Shown: positions 24,399 through 32,956 of the stretch, in pieces | How positions within the stretch are numbered: the stretch's first letter is position 1 | Layout of the letters: each line of letters starts with the position of its first letter | NCBI RefSeq assembly: GCF_006439355.1 | Contig: NZ_VFTG01000011.1 | Location: 62,001-126,000 of the forward strand | DNA from: Mesorhizobium sp. B4-1-3 | GTDB taxonomy: Bacteria > Pseudomonadota > Alphaproteobacteria > Rhizobiales > Rhizobiaceae | Direction: 5' to 3' | DNA length: 64,000 nucleotides | Made by a program: the position numbers and the translations under genes | Notes under the pieces: model-generated | The model's database searches: none | What the model was told of the DNA's origin: nothing | What the model saw: only the letters and a program-made list of their open reading frames with translations

Positions 24399-25094
24399 AT
24401 GAAAACGATTCTTCTGGCTACGGCCTTTATTCTCGCGTCTGTCGGCATGGCGCCTGCAGCGGACATCAATGAAACCTTGCCCATTGCCGCCGACTACGAT
24501 TGGTCCGGGCTCTATGCTGGCGTTCACTTCGGTTACGCCGCCGGAAAATCCAATCTCTTCATCTCCGGAGGTGGTATTGGGGGCACCGATGTTAACGCTC
24601 CTGTCGATCCGGACGGTTTCATTGGCGGCATCCATATCGGCTTCAATCAGGAGATGGCGAACCGCTTTGTGCTCGGTGTTGAGGCGGACATTGCGTACAG
24701 TAACATCGAAGGACTTACGGCCCTTGCCAATGGCGGCAGCACTATCCTTAAGAGCGAGCTCCAGTGGTCGGGGTCGGCGCGGCTGCGCGCCGGCTATGCG
24801 TTCGATCAGACGTTGCCTTACATCACCGCGGGCGTGGCCGCGGCCAAGTATGAAATTATCGGCATCACCGGCACCTCCGATGGTGACATACCGCTTCACG
24901 AAGACACCCACGTTGGCTGGACGGTTGGAGCCGGTGCTGAGCACGCCTTCACCGATAAATGGATCGCTCGGGTCGAATACCGCTACTCCGATTTCGGCAG
25001 CAAGGCTCTCTCGATCGCATCTGGTCTTCCCACGGCGACGAGTGTCGATCTCAAGACGCACGATCTGCGGGTCGGTCTCAGCTACAAGTTCTGA
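24399..25094 (+). CDS. Outer-membrane beta-barrel protein (RopB/Omp25-like), 231 aa
   Basis: Signal peptide MKTILLATAFILASVGMAPA. The mature chain has WSGLYAGVHFGYAAG, FIGGIHIGFNQEM, YAFDQTLPYITAGVAAAKY, EHAFTDKWIARVEYRYSDFG and ends VGLSYKF, with the C-terminal Phe needed for barrel assembly. An eight-stranded RopB/Omp25-type porin-like protein of rhizobia and Brucella. Probably transcribed from the leader that precedes it. Confidence 0.9.
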   Translation: MKTILLATAFILASVGMAPAADINETLPIAADYDWSGLYAGVHFGYAAGKSNLFISGGGIGGTDVNAPVDPDGFIGGIHIGFNQEMANRFVLGVEADIAYSNIEGLTALANGGSTILKSELQWSGSARLRAGYAFDQTLPYITAGVAAAKYEIIGITGTSDGDIPLHEDTHVGWTVGAGAEHAFTDKWIARVEYRYSDFGSKALSIASGLPTATSVDLKTHDLRVGLSYKF

Positions 25095-25174
25095 TCCGAC
25101 AGACCGAACAAAACCCTGGCCTCGTGCCGGGGTGGCCTGTGGCGGGGGAAAGGCGACAGGAACGAGCAGGCCGG

Positions 25175-25277
25175 TCGGCTGGTGGCCGAAAGGCCACACT
25201 GGCACGACAAGAGTCGCAGCGCTTTCCAGGACAATTCCACTGCGGTCCAGCCCAAGACGTGGGCTGCGAACAATGCA
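25175..25277. repeat. OMP leader repeat, copy 2
   Basis: Copy of the leader at 24213, 103 bases long with one inserted base and about a dozen substitutions. It ends 59 bases before the ATG of the second outer-membrane protein gene, so each of the two genes has its own copy. Confidence 0.8.
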
Positions 25278-25336
25278 AGACTAGGCCCGGCGTTCGTCCG
25301 GACCGCAGGACGCATATTCGAAATCGGGGGCTCTTA

Positions 25337-26167
25337 ATGCATCGCTGTTCAATCGTCGCCGCGTCGCTGGTCGCCACGACGACCGCTTACGCCGCCGACG
25401 CACTGCAGCCGCTGGCCGGGGGTACGGTGGTGACGCCGCATATTTCCGGCTACGGCGAGATCTACCTGGGCGGGCTTCGCTTTACCAACATCGGCGACAC
25501 TGTGCACGCGGCAGGGGGCGCCGCCCGCGTCAACATTCCGTTCGCCCAGCGCTGGAACCTCCAGGGCGACCTCACCTATGACCGGATCTGGGACGACGAT
25601 TTCGCTCATTGGGGCGGCGTCGGCGGTGCGATCCACGGATATTACCGGGACCCCGACAAATTTGCCGCCGGTGTGTTCGCGACCTATACGTCGGTCGACT
25701 TTGGCGATTTCGACGGGAAGGCTAGTTCCTGGGCGGTCGGTCCGGAAGCCCAGATTTACTTTGGCAATCTAACCTTTTACGGGCAAGCGGCCTTTGGCCG
25801 GGCAAACGAGGATTCCCTCGACTCCGGCCAATGGAACGTCCGCGCCGTCGCACGCTACTTCGTCCAGGATAACCTTCGCCTGGATGCAGAACTCAGCTTC
25901 ATCAGGACGGACCAGGGGGTGAACCTGGACGTATCCGGCGGCGCTCTCCAGGCCATGTACCGGTTCAGCGACACACCGTGGTCAGTGTTCGCGCGCTATC
26001 AATTGGAGCAGATGAAGATCGGTTCAACCGACCTCGGCGAGACCCACAAATACCTGTTGGGCCTGCGCGCCTCCTTCGGCAGCAAGTCGCTGTTGGACGA
26101 GGATCGCAACGGCGCGACCATGGATAGCTACCGGCCCAACGAGGTGAAGAATTTGAGCGTGAAATGA
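25337..26167 (+). CDS. Outer-membrane beta-barrel protein, 276 aa
   Basis: Signal peptide MHRCSIVAASLVATTTAYA cleaved after AYA. The mature part alternates strands: ISGYGEIYLGGLRFTNIG, RWNLQGDLTYDRIWDDDFA, AGVFATYTSVDFGDFDGK, FYGQAAFGRANED, YQLEQMKIG and KYLLGLRASFG. No close relative of the first barrel, but likely another exported barrel. The chain extends past the last strand with a polar tail. Confidence 0.75.
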   Translation: MHRCSIVAASLVATTTAYAADALQPLAGGTVVTPHISGYGEIYLGGLRFTNIGDTVHAAGGAARVNIPFAQRWNLQGDLTYDRIWDDDFAHWGGVGGAIHGYYRDPDKFAAGVFATYTSVDFGDFDGKASSWAVGPEAQIYFGNLTFYGQAAFGRANEDSLDSGQWNVRAVARYFVQDNLRLDAELSFIRTDQGVNLDVSGGALQAMYRFSDTPWSVFARYQLEQMKIGSTDLGETHKYLLGLRASFGSKSLLDEDRNGATMDSYRPNEVKNLSVK

Positions 26168-26228
26168 TCGGTGGCCGCCGAAGTCGCTTGGATTGGGGCC
26201 GATGTTCCGCTGTCATCCGGCGACAGGC

Positions 26229-26353
26229 ACTTCTCACCAAGCCGGCTGAACACTCCACCGTCGAACGCATCGACCAGGAAGATCGGCGACCCCCGCCTGC
26301 AATCGGTCAATCTCCGCCGCAAGGTCCTCGACGGTCAGATGAATGCGGTTCCA
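26229..26353 (-). pseudogene. Possible fragment of a VOC/glyoxalase-fold protein
   Basis: One frame reads WNRIHLTVEDLAAEIDRLQAG, a usual VOC strand-helix segment. A shift at about 26293 gives GSPIFLVDAFDGG, like the VOC strand ending in DPxGN. Both pieces are short and the key metal ligands are not visible. It would be a decayed, internally deleted copy. Weak call. Confidence 0.35.
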
Positions 26354-26411
26354 GCCTCCAGGGCCCGGCCGCTCACCGTCGGACATTGGCCCGCCCGCAG
26401 CACCGGCCGGC

Positions 26412-26621
26412 TTATCGCCAGGCTGGCTCATTTTTCTGCTCATAGTCCCTGAATGCCTTGATCAGCCCGCCCAGGACTTCCGCCGACGTTTCGAACATTG
26501 CCTTCAGCTGGGGTTCATTGACCTTTGTGATATCTTCGCGGAGATGGTCTTGAATCTCCTGGAATGCTTTCTGCATTTTCTGCGTGTGGTGCCGCGGATC
26601 GCGGTCGGCTGCGCTTGCCAT
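26412..26621 (-). CDS. Hypothetical protein, 69 aa
   Basis: ATG 26621 follows GGAGATCGACA. The chain (HTQKMQKAFQEIQDHLREDI, NEPQLKAMFETSAEVLGGL, AFRDYEQKNEPAWR) is helical and may coil. No signal or membrane segment. Unrecognised. It is 130 bases downstream of the paoC stop on the same strand. Confidence 0.65.
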   Translation of the reverse strand: MASAADRDPRHHTQKMQKAFQEIQDHLREDITKVNEPQLKAMFETSAEVLGGLIKAFRDYEQKNEPAWR

Positions 26622-26751
26622 TGTCGATCTCCATTCTTGGAGTGCTCGACGGCAAACGCAGGGGATCTAGGACGGGTTCCGGCACCGTCGCAGGAACTGC
26701 CAATCTTCCCACGAGAAGGAAAATCACGCGCTCCGACGGCGGCGCCACCCC

Positions 26752-29046
26752 TCAGATCAATTTCTCTAAGGTAATCGGCAAATCCCTTACCCGCTTGCCC
26801 GTCGCGTGGAATACCGCGTTGGCGATCGCCGGCGCCACCCCGACGATGCCGAGCTCGCCCACGCCCTTGCCCCCAAGGGCGGAGGAGTGCGGGTCGGGGA
26901 TGCCGACCGAGATCGTCTGGATATCCGGGATGTCGGCATTGGTCGGCAGCATGTAGTCGGCGAAATTGCCGTTGACGATGCGGCCGTGGCGGCGGTCGAC
27001 GATGCCTTCCTCGAGCAGCGCCTGGCCGATGCCCATGATGATGCCGCCCTTCCACTGGCTCTCTGCCAGCTTGGGGTTGTAGAGCCTGCCGGAATCCAGC
27101 GCCGACACCACGCGCGACACCCGCACAGTGCCGAAATCCTCATCCACCCGCACCTCGACGAAATGCGCGCACCAGGAATGGCGCGAATAGTCGCCCTCGG
27201 TGTGTGGGATCGACTTGGCGATAGTCGTGTAGTTCGCGTAGCGCTCCTCCGGCGTCGTGCTGGCCGGCAGCGTGTCGCCCTTGGCTTCGATCCGCTCGCG
27301 GCCGACGGCGCTCATGAGTTCGGCGATCGACAGCTCCGGCCCTTCGCCGCGTGGCGATGCAATGCGGCCGTTCCGCACTTGCAGCGTGTTCGCTTGCAGT
27401 CCATGGAAGGGCGAGCGCGGATCGGAAAGCCCCAGTCCGATCAGCTCGTCGAGCGCCTGGCCCGTCGCCTTGTGGACGGCTCCGGTCATGACGCCGGCCA
27501 GCCGCGAGCCGCCGGTGACGCCGGCGCGGGCAAAATGCGAGTCACCGAGCTTCACTAAGACATTCTCCACCGGCACGCCGAGTGTCTCGGCGGCGGTCTG
27601 CGCCAGGATCGTGTAGGTGCCCTGGCCCATGTCGATAGAGGAGCTTTCGACCTCGACCGAGCCGTTGGCCATGATCTTCACCACCGCCTCGCCATAGGCG
27701 CGCCGCACCGGATACGTGCCGGCTGCGACGCCCCAGCCGATGAGCTGGCGGCCTTCGCGCATTGATCGCGGCTGAGGCGAACGTTTGGCCCAGCCGAAGG
27801 CTTCAGCGCCGGCGGCAAAGGCTTCGCGCAACTGGCGCGTCGACCACGCTTTCTTCGCATGCGGATCCTGTTCGGCGTAGTTGATCAGCCGCATCTCCAG
27901 CGGATCCAGCCCAAGCTCATAAGCGAGCTCGTCGATGGCGCATTCGATGCCGAAGGCACTCGGGTTCTCGCCCGGCGCGCGTTTTGCCCCCGGCACCACG
28001 GTGTTGACCCGCACCACATTCTGCTTCGAGGAGAAATTGGGCGTGGCATACATGATCGAGGTGACAGAGCCGAGCGGCTCGACCCACATGCCGTCGACGG
28101 CCGTCTCGTTGACGCCGCGATGGACGATCGACTGGATCCTGCCGTTCCTGTCGGCACCGATGGCAACGGTCTGCCGTGTCGCGGCACGGCCGCCATAGGA
28201 GGTGAAATTCTGTGGGCGGCTGAGCACCAGCTTCACCGGCCGCTCGAGCATCCTGGCTGCGGCCGCCGCCACCGCGCTGTGTGCGAGCGCCAGCGCCTTG
28301 GAGCCGAAGCCGCCGCCGATATAGGGCGAGATCAGCCGCACGTTCTCGAACGGAATGTCGAACCATTCGGCATAAGTGCGCGCCATGCCGTCCAGCCATT
28401 GGCTGGGCTCCCAGACGGTCAGCTCGTCGCCTTGCCAGCGCGCGATCAGCCCGTGCGGCTCCATCGCCGCCTGGAATTCGCGCGGCGTGTTGTAGGCCGC
28501 GCAGATGCGCACCGGCGCCGCGGCGAAGGCGGATTGAGCGTCGCCCCATTCCTTGGTCATGGCGTCGATCGGCATGCCGTCGCCGGCCTTGCCGTCGCTG
28601 AGATCGACGATGGCCGGCATCTCGTCATACCAAACCTTGACGAGCGCGGCCGCGGCCACCGCCTGCTCGAAGGTCTCGGCCACCACCGCCGCGACATGCT
28701 GGCCGGAGAAGGTGACTTCGCGCACGAGCGGTGAATAGGGACCGTCGGACGGCCGATTTCCGAACCAGTCGGAAGCGGTCTTCAGCTCCATGATGGTCTC
28801 GGGCGTCAGCACGGCGAGCACGCCGGGCGCGGTCTCTGCCGCGCGGGTGTCGATTGCCGTCACCTTGCCTGCGGCGATGGTTGCGCCGACCAGCACGGCA
28901 TGCGTCAGCCCTTCGAGCTGCTGCTCGAACGCGTAGTGCGCCGCGCCGGTGATCTTGGCGGGACCGTCGACGCGCGACAGCCGTCCGCCCACCGCTTCGA
29001 GGCGCGCGCTATCCGACGCTGCGTGTTTCATGTCATGAACGGTCAT
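26752..29046 (-). CDS. paoC: Aldehyde oxidoreductase molybdenum-binding subunit PaoC-like, 764 aa
   Basis: Xanthine-oxidase family molybdopterin subunit. Residues 15-120 are the first domain (GGRLSRVDGPAKITGAAHYA). IGGGFGSKALALAHSAVAAA, GAKRAPGENPSAFGIECAID, SSIDMGQGTYTILAQ and GGKGVGELGIVGVAPA follow, the last including the catalytic Glu (VGEL). Length matches PaoC. Its ATG overlaps the stop of paoB by ATGA, so the three genes form a coupled operon. The paoABC enzyme oxidises aromatic aldehydes in the periplasm of E. coli; the location here is less clear. Confidence 0.9.
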   Translation of the reverse strand: MTVHDMKHAASDSARLEAVGGRLSRVDGPAKITGAAHYAFEQQLEGLTHAVLVGATIAAGKVTAIDTRAAETAPGVLAVLTPETIMELKTASDWFGNRPSDGPYSPLVREVTFSGQHVAAVVAETFEQAVAAAALVKVWYDEMPAIVDLSDGKAGDGMPIDAMTKEWGDAQSAFAAAPVRICAAYNTPREFQAAMEPHGLIARWQGDELTVWEPSQWLDGMARTYAEWFDIPFENVRLISPYIGGGFGSKALALAHSAVAAAAARMLERPVKLVLSRPQNFTSYGGRAATRQTVAIGADRNGRIQSIVHRGVNETAVDGMWVEPLGSVTSIMYATPNFSSKQNVVRVNTVVPGAKRAPGENPSAFGIECAIDELAYELGLDPLEMRLINYAEQDPHAKKAWSTRQLREAFAAGAEAFGWAKRSPQPRSMREGRQLIGWGVAAGTYPVRRAYGEAVVKIMANGSVEVESSSIDMGQGTYTILAQTAAETLGVPVENVLVKLGDSHFARAGVTGGSRLAGVMTGAVHKATGQALDELIGLGLSDPRSPFHGLQANTLQVRNGRIASPRGEGPELSIAELMSAVGRERIEAKGDTLPASTTPEERYANYTTIAKSIPHTEGDYSRHSWCAHFVEVRVDEDFGTVRVSRVVSALDSGRLYNPKLAESQWKGGIIMGIGQALLEEGIVDRRHGRIVNGNFADYMLPTNADIPDIQTISVGIPDPHSSALGGKGVGELGIVGVAPAIANAVFHATGKRVRDLPITLEKLI

Positions 29047-30026
29047 GCCGTCTCTCCCAATTTGAGGATGGCGCGCGCGATCACGCGCGGCGCCAAGGCG
29101 ATCTTATAGTGGTTGGCGCCATGGTCTACGGCGCCCTGCATGGCGAGCTCGCTCGCCTCGCGGATCGTCGCTTCGTCGAGCGCTTTGCCCTTCAGCGCGT
29201 CCTCGACGGCGCGCGCCCGCCACGGCTTCGTCGCGACGCCGCCCAGCGCGACGCGGATGTCGCGTACGGTGCGGCCGTCGCCCTCGAGCTCCAGCCCGAC
29301 CGCGGCGCTTGCGGCCGCGAATTCATAGGACTGGCGGTCGCGCACCTTGATGTAGGTCGAGCGCCGCGCCGCGGCCGAACCAGGAATCTCGATGGCCGTG
29401 ATCACCTCGCCGGGGCGGATGTCGTGCTCCTGCTCGGCGGTAGCTCCAGGGGCGAGGAAGAAGTCCTCGACCTTGAGCTTGCGCTCGCCGAGATCGACCT
29501 CGGCGTCCAAGGCGACGAGCGCCACGGCGAGATCCCCGGGATAGGTGGCGATACACGCCTCGCTCACGCCGAGCACCGCATGGCCGCGTGTTACGCCGCC
29601 GATCGCCGAGCAGCCGCTGCCCGGCGCGCGCTTGTTGCAGGCCGGGAAATTGCCGGGATCGCGGAAGTAGGGACAGCGCGTGCGCTGCATCAGGTTGCCG
29701 CCGATGGTCGCCATGTTGCGCAATTGCGCCGACGCTGCCTGCCAAAGCGCTTCCGAGACTGCCGGAAACAAGCTCTTCACTTCGGCATGGTCGGCGACAT
29801 GGCTCATCTTCGCCAGCGCGCCGATCAAAGCGCCGTCGGCGGTGACATCGATGGCGTTGAGCCCTTCGATATGGCTGATGTCGATGACGGTGGCGGGTTC
29901 CGCAACGCCGCATTTTGCGAGATCGATCAGCGTCGTGCCGCCGGCGAGCAGCATGGCGCCGGGAAGGGCGGCGGCGTTGCGCGCAGCCTCGATGCTATCG
30001 GCGCGAAGGTAGGAAAAATCTCTCAT
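29043..30026 (-). CDS. paoB: Aldehyde oxidoreductase FAD-binding subunit PaoB-like, 327 aa
   Basis: FAD-binding PCMH-type domain (residues 1-215: LLAGGTTLIDLAKCGVAEP, QLRNMATIGGNLMQ). Cys118, Cys130 and Cys139 (TRCPYFRD, FPAC, GSGCS) lie where PaoB binds its extra [4Fe-4S] cluster, as in the E. coli enzyme. The C-terminal CO-dehydrogenase-like domain follows (residues 220-320). It overlaps paoA by ATGA at 30023-30026 and paoC at 29043-29046. Subunit of the three-part aldehyde oxidoreductase. Confidence 0.9.
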   Translation of the reverse strand: MRDFSYLRADSIEAARNAAALPGAMLLAGGTTLIDLAKCGVAEPATVIDISHIEGLNAIDVTADGALIGALAKMSHVADHAEVKSLFPAVSEALWQAASAQLRNMATIGGNLMQRTRCPYFRDPGNFPACNKRAPGSGCSAIGGVTRGHAVLGVSEACIATYPGDLAVALVALDAEVDLGERKLKVEDFFLAPGATAEQEHDIRPGEVITAIEIPGSAAARRSTYIKVRDRQSYEFAAASAAVGLELEGDGRTVRDIRVALGGVATKPWRARAVEDALKGKALDEATIREASELAMQGAVDHGANHYKIALAPRVIARAILKLGETA

Positions 30027-30586
30027 GAGCGCAGCTCCTGTGCGGCCTGGCGGACGGCGGCGACAATGTTCGGATAGGCGCCGCAGCGGCAGAGATTGCC
30101 GGCCATGTATTCGCGGATTTCCTCGTCGGAGCCGGCATGGCCTTCGCGGATGCAGGCCACCGCCGACATGATCTGTCCCGGCGTGCAATAGCCGCACTGG
30201 AAGGCGTCCTGCTCAAGGAAAGCCGCCTGCACGGCGTTGAGCGTGCCGTCCTCGTTGGCGAGCCCCTCGATGGTCGTGATCGAGCGGCCCTCGACCTGCG
30301 CGGCCAGCGTCAGGCAGGCCAGCACGCGCTCGCCGTCGACATGCACGGTGCAGGCGCCGCACTGGCCCTGGTCGCAGCCTTTCTTGGTGCCGGTGAGGTG
30401 CAGCCGCTCGCGCAAAGCGTCGAGCAGCGTCACGCGCGGCTCGACATCGAGTGCATGGTCGCGGCCGTTGATGGTGAGATGGAGGGAGAGCGTGGTGGGG
30501 CTGGGGGTCGAGCCGTTGGTGGCGAGGCCATTCCTGAAATGGCCGTCTTCGGGAGGATCGATGATGGTCTGAATTTGGCTGGTCAT
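30023..30586 (-). CDS. paoA: Aldehyde oxidoreductase 2Fe-2S subunit PaoA-like, 187 aa
   Basis: Residues 32-110 form the plant-type 2Fe-2S domain with Cys71, Cys76, Cys79, Cys91. The second cluster has Cys131 and Cys134 with Cys166 and Cys168 (CGYCTPGQ, LCRCGAYPN). Unlike E. coli PaoA, residues 1-30 (MTSQIQTIIDPPEDGHFRNG) show no twin-arginine or other signal peptide, so the complex may stay in the cytoplasm. ATG 30586 has CGGAG 10 bases upstream. The divergent TetR gene at 30896 is a likely regulator. Confidence 0.88.
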   Translation of the reverse strand: MTSQIQTIIDPPEDGHFRNGLATNGSTPSPTTLSLHLTINGRDHALDVEPRVTLLDALRERLHLTGTKKGCDQGQCGACTVHVDGERVLACLTLAAQVEGRSITTIEGLANEDGTLNAVQAAFLEQDAFQCGYCTPGQIMSAVACIREGHAGSDEEIREYMAGNLCRCGAYPNIVAAVRQAAQELRS

Positions 30587-30681
30587 GGCGTCGGGCTCCG
30601 ATTGCTGGACGCTAGGCGGATGGAAATGGGGCTTGGGAAGGTAGGGGCAAGAGCCGAGGGAGAGCGCTGGCGGCGAAGCGA

Positions 30682-30740
30682 CTAATCTCCCCCGCAAAGG
30701 GGGAGATTGGCAGCTCCGCCGCCCCAACCTCACTCCAGCG
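30682..30740. repeat. Family A palindromic repeat, partial copy
   Basis: TAATCTCCCCCGCAAAGGGGGAGATTGG with a following GCAGCTCCGCCG, resembling one end of family A. It separates paoA from the TetR operator. Confidence 0.6.
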
Positions 30741-30814
30741 GCCAGGGAGAGCGCTTCGTCCTTCTCTACGTGACATACCGCTTCCCCTGGTTATATGATG
30801 AAAGCACTCCACTA

Positions 30815-30834
30815 AAACGGAGGTGCCTCCGTTT
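30815..30834. promoter_or_regulatory. Candidate TetR operator (perfect palindrome)
   Basis: AAACGGAGG-TG-CCTCCGTTT has 9-bp perfect arms, a size and symmetry usual for TetR-family sites. It lies 61 bases before the tetR GTG and 228 bases upstream of paoA, the divergent operon. Confidence 0.65.
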
Positions 30835-30895
30835 ATTTAACTGGGGTCTGGCCAGCCGTGGTTCAACCCCCCATATTGCGCTGGTGGAGAAAAAA

Positions 30896-31507
30896 GTGCC
30901 CAAGCAGGAAATGACCGCCGAAGCGACGCGCGACGCGCCCGCGCAAAAGCGGTTGCGCGCCGATGCGCGGCGCAACCGAGACAAGCTGGTCGAAGTGGCG
31001 GCGCAAATGTTCGCGAGCGACGGCGTCGACGCCTCGTTGGAGGAGATCGCCAGGCGGGCAGGGGTCGGCATCGGCACGCTCTACCGCCATTTCCCGACGC
31101 GTGAGCATCTGGTCGAGGTGGTCTACCGCCGCGAGGTGGAAGGCCTCTGCCACGCGGCCGAGGAACTCGCGCGAGACCACCCCGCAGATGCTGCGCTGGA
31201 GCTCTGGATGCAGCGCTTCGTCGATTACATCGCCACCAAGCGCGGCCTCGCCACCAGCCTGCGGCTGCTGCTCACCACCAATTCCACGCTGTTCTCTGAC
31301 ACATCGGGGCGCGTCTCCGGCGCCATGCGAAGCCTGGTCCAAGCCGCCGCCGCCGCGGGAAAAATCCGCGCCGACGTCGACGCCTCCGATGTGATGCATG
31401 CGCTGGGGGGCATCTACTCGGCGCCGAACACGCCCGACTGGCGAGAGCGCTCAGGACGGCTGGTGAAGCTGCTGATGGATGGGTTGCGGTTCGGAGCGAG
31501 AGGTTGA
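30896..31507 (+). CDS. TetR-family transcriptional regulator, 203 aa
   Basis: HTH at residues about 25-70 (RDKLVEVAAQMFASDGVDASL, EEIARRAGVGIGTLYRHFPTREHL), then a helical ligand domain (LELWMQRFVDYIATKRGLAT to GGIYSAPNT). GTG 30896 is chosen since GGAG lies exactly 6 bases upstream; ATG 30911 is the alternative. It faces away from paoABC, so likely represses that operon and itself through the palindrome at 30815. Confidence 0.85.
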   Translation: MPKQEMTAEATRDAPAQKRLRADARRNRDKLVEVAAQMFASDGVDASLEEIARRAGVGIGTLYRHFPTREHLVEVVYRREVEGLCHAAEELARDHPADAALELWMQRFVDYIATKRGLATSLRLLLTTNSTLFSDTSGRVSGAMRSLVQAAAAAGKIRADVDASDVMHALGGIYSAPNTPDWRERSGRLVKLLMDGLRFGARG

Positions 31508-31525
31508 GGCGTTGAAGCTGCCAAT

Positions 31526-31602
31526 CTCCCCCTTGCGGACCCACAAGGGGGAGATGGCTGGCAGGCCAGAGGGGGGTGCTGTCCCGCCAGCATTTCCACG
31601 AC
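31526..31602. repeat. Family A palindromic repeat
   Basis: CCAATCTCCCCC, ACAAGGGGGAGATGG, then GGCAGGCCAGAGGGGGG and GTGCTGTCCCGCCAGC. The nearest complete form of family A in the window. Confidence 0.75.
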
Positions 31603-31665
31603 TGGCATTCCCTGACCCCCGGCCTACATAGTCGGCACCATCCTACCTCCCAAAAGGAACCTCCC

Positions 31666-32496
31666 ATGCCCGAACAGCTCAAACTCAACGACGGCTCGAC
31701 CATCCCGCAGATCGGGCTAGGCGTGTGGCAGGTCGATCCGGACATCACCGCAAAGGTCGTGCGCTGGGGAATCGAGGCCGGCTATCGCCTCATTGACACC
31801 GCCGAGGGATACCGCAACGAGGAAGGCGTCGGCGAGGCGATCCGCGCGGCGGGCGTGCCGAGGAACGAACTCTTCATCACCTCCAAGCTGCGCAACGGTG
31901 CGCATCAGCGCGACGCGGCATTGCGCGCCTTCGACGACACGATGCAAAAGCTCGGCATCGACCGGATCGATCTTTTCCTCATCCACTGGCCAGTGCCCAG
32001 CCAGAACAAATATGTCGAGGCCTGGAAGACGCTGCTCGAGCTCCAGAAGGCTGGCCGGATAAAATCGGTCGGCGCCTCCAACTTCAACCAGGATCATCTG
32101 GAACGCATCATCGGCGAAACCGGTGTCACCCCCGTCGTCAACCAGATCGAACTGCATCCGCGTTTCCAGCAGCGCGACAAGCGCGAGTTCCACAAGAAGC
32201 ACAACATCCATATCGAGAGCTGGAGCCCGCTGGGCAGCGGCCGGCTGCTTTCCGACCCGACGCTGGAGACGCTGGCGAAGAAGCACGGCAAGTCGGTGGC
32301 GCAGGTGATCATCCGCTGGCATTTGCAGGAAGGGCTGATCGTCATCCCGAAGTCCATCCACCAGGAGCGCATCGCCGGCAATTTCAATGTCTTCGGCTTC
32401 GAGCTCGACGCGAACGATATGCAGACCATCCGTGGCCTGGATTCCACCGATGGCCGCACCGGGCCTGATCCGGCCACGGCTGCGTTTTTGTTCTGA
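31666..32496 (+). CDS. Aldo/keto reductase, AKR5-like, 276 aa
   Basis: Catalytic tetrad at Asp44 (LIDTAEGY), Tyr49, Lys74 (ITSKLRN) and His107 (FLIHWP). NADPH-binding signature IPKSIHQERIAGNFNVF sits near the C-terminus. AKR5-type enzymes such as 2,5-diketo-D-gluconate reductase reduce small carbonyls in the cytoplasm. ATG 31666 has AAGGA upstream. Single gene behind a repeat. Confidence 0.92.
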   Translation: MPEQLKLNDGSTIPQIGLGVWQVDPDITAKVVRWGIEAGYRLIDTAEGYRNEEGVGEAIRAAGVPRNELFITSKLRNGAHQRDAALRAFDDTMQKLGIDRIDLFLIHWPVPSQNKYVEAWKTLLELQKAGRIKSVGASNFNQDHLERIIGETGVTPVVNQIELHPRFQQRDKREFHKKHNIHIESWSPLGSGRLLSDPTLETLAKKHGKSVAQVIIRWHLQEGLIVIPKSIHQERIAGNFNVFGFELDANDMQTIRGLDSTDGRTGPDPATAAFLF

Positions 32497-32539
32497 CGAC
32501 TGGCTCCTTTCCCACGGGGGAGAAGCGAGGGGCGCGCCG

Positions 32540-32839
32540 CTAAATCCCTTCGCCGTCAACCAGCGGCACGTCATCGCCTTCCCAGGGGCTCGGCATCGAA
32601 CCGCGCCCCGCGGTCGGCAGCGGCATCCAGCATCTGAGCTCCGGCTCGGCATATTCGACGATGCGGCCAGGCGAGGAGTCCGACGCCCGCCAACCTTCCT
32701 CGCCGAACTGGTCGGCACGCGACCAGTAGGCCATGTCGACCTCGGCCGGTCCCTGCTCGGAGGAGCGCACCGTCACCAGGATGCGGCTGCCGTCCCGCGG
32801 CGCGCTCGCCATGTTGCGCCACTGTTCGGTCTCGTCCAT
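32540..32839 (-). CDS. Hypothetical protein, 99 aa
   Basis: AAGGAG lies 6 bases before ATG 32839. The chain (EQWRNMASAPRDGSRILVTV, VDMAYWSRADQFGEEGWRA, ELRCWMPLPTAGRGS) resembles short DUF551-like proteins with WxxxxxxPxDGxxILV and CWMPLP. These are often found in phages and bacteria, and their role is unknown. The family name is a suggestion only. Confidence 0.7.
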   Translation of the reverse strand: MDETEQWRNMASAPRDGSRILVTVRSSEQGPAEVDMAYWSRADQFGEEGWRASDSSPGRIVEYAEPELRCWMPLPTAGRGSMPSPWEGDDVPLVDGEGI

Positions 32840-32956
32840 GCGATCTCCTTCTGCTGAACCAATTCCAGAAAAAACCGGCTGTCGCAATAGTCGCCGCCCG
32901 CCGGGAAGGGGTCAACCCGAACTTGGAGCGCTACAGTCGTTTCGTGAACAGCTAAT

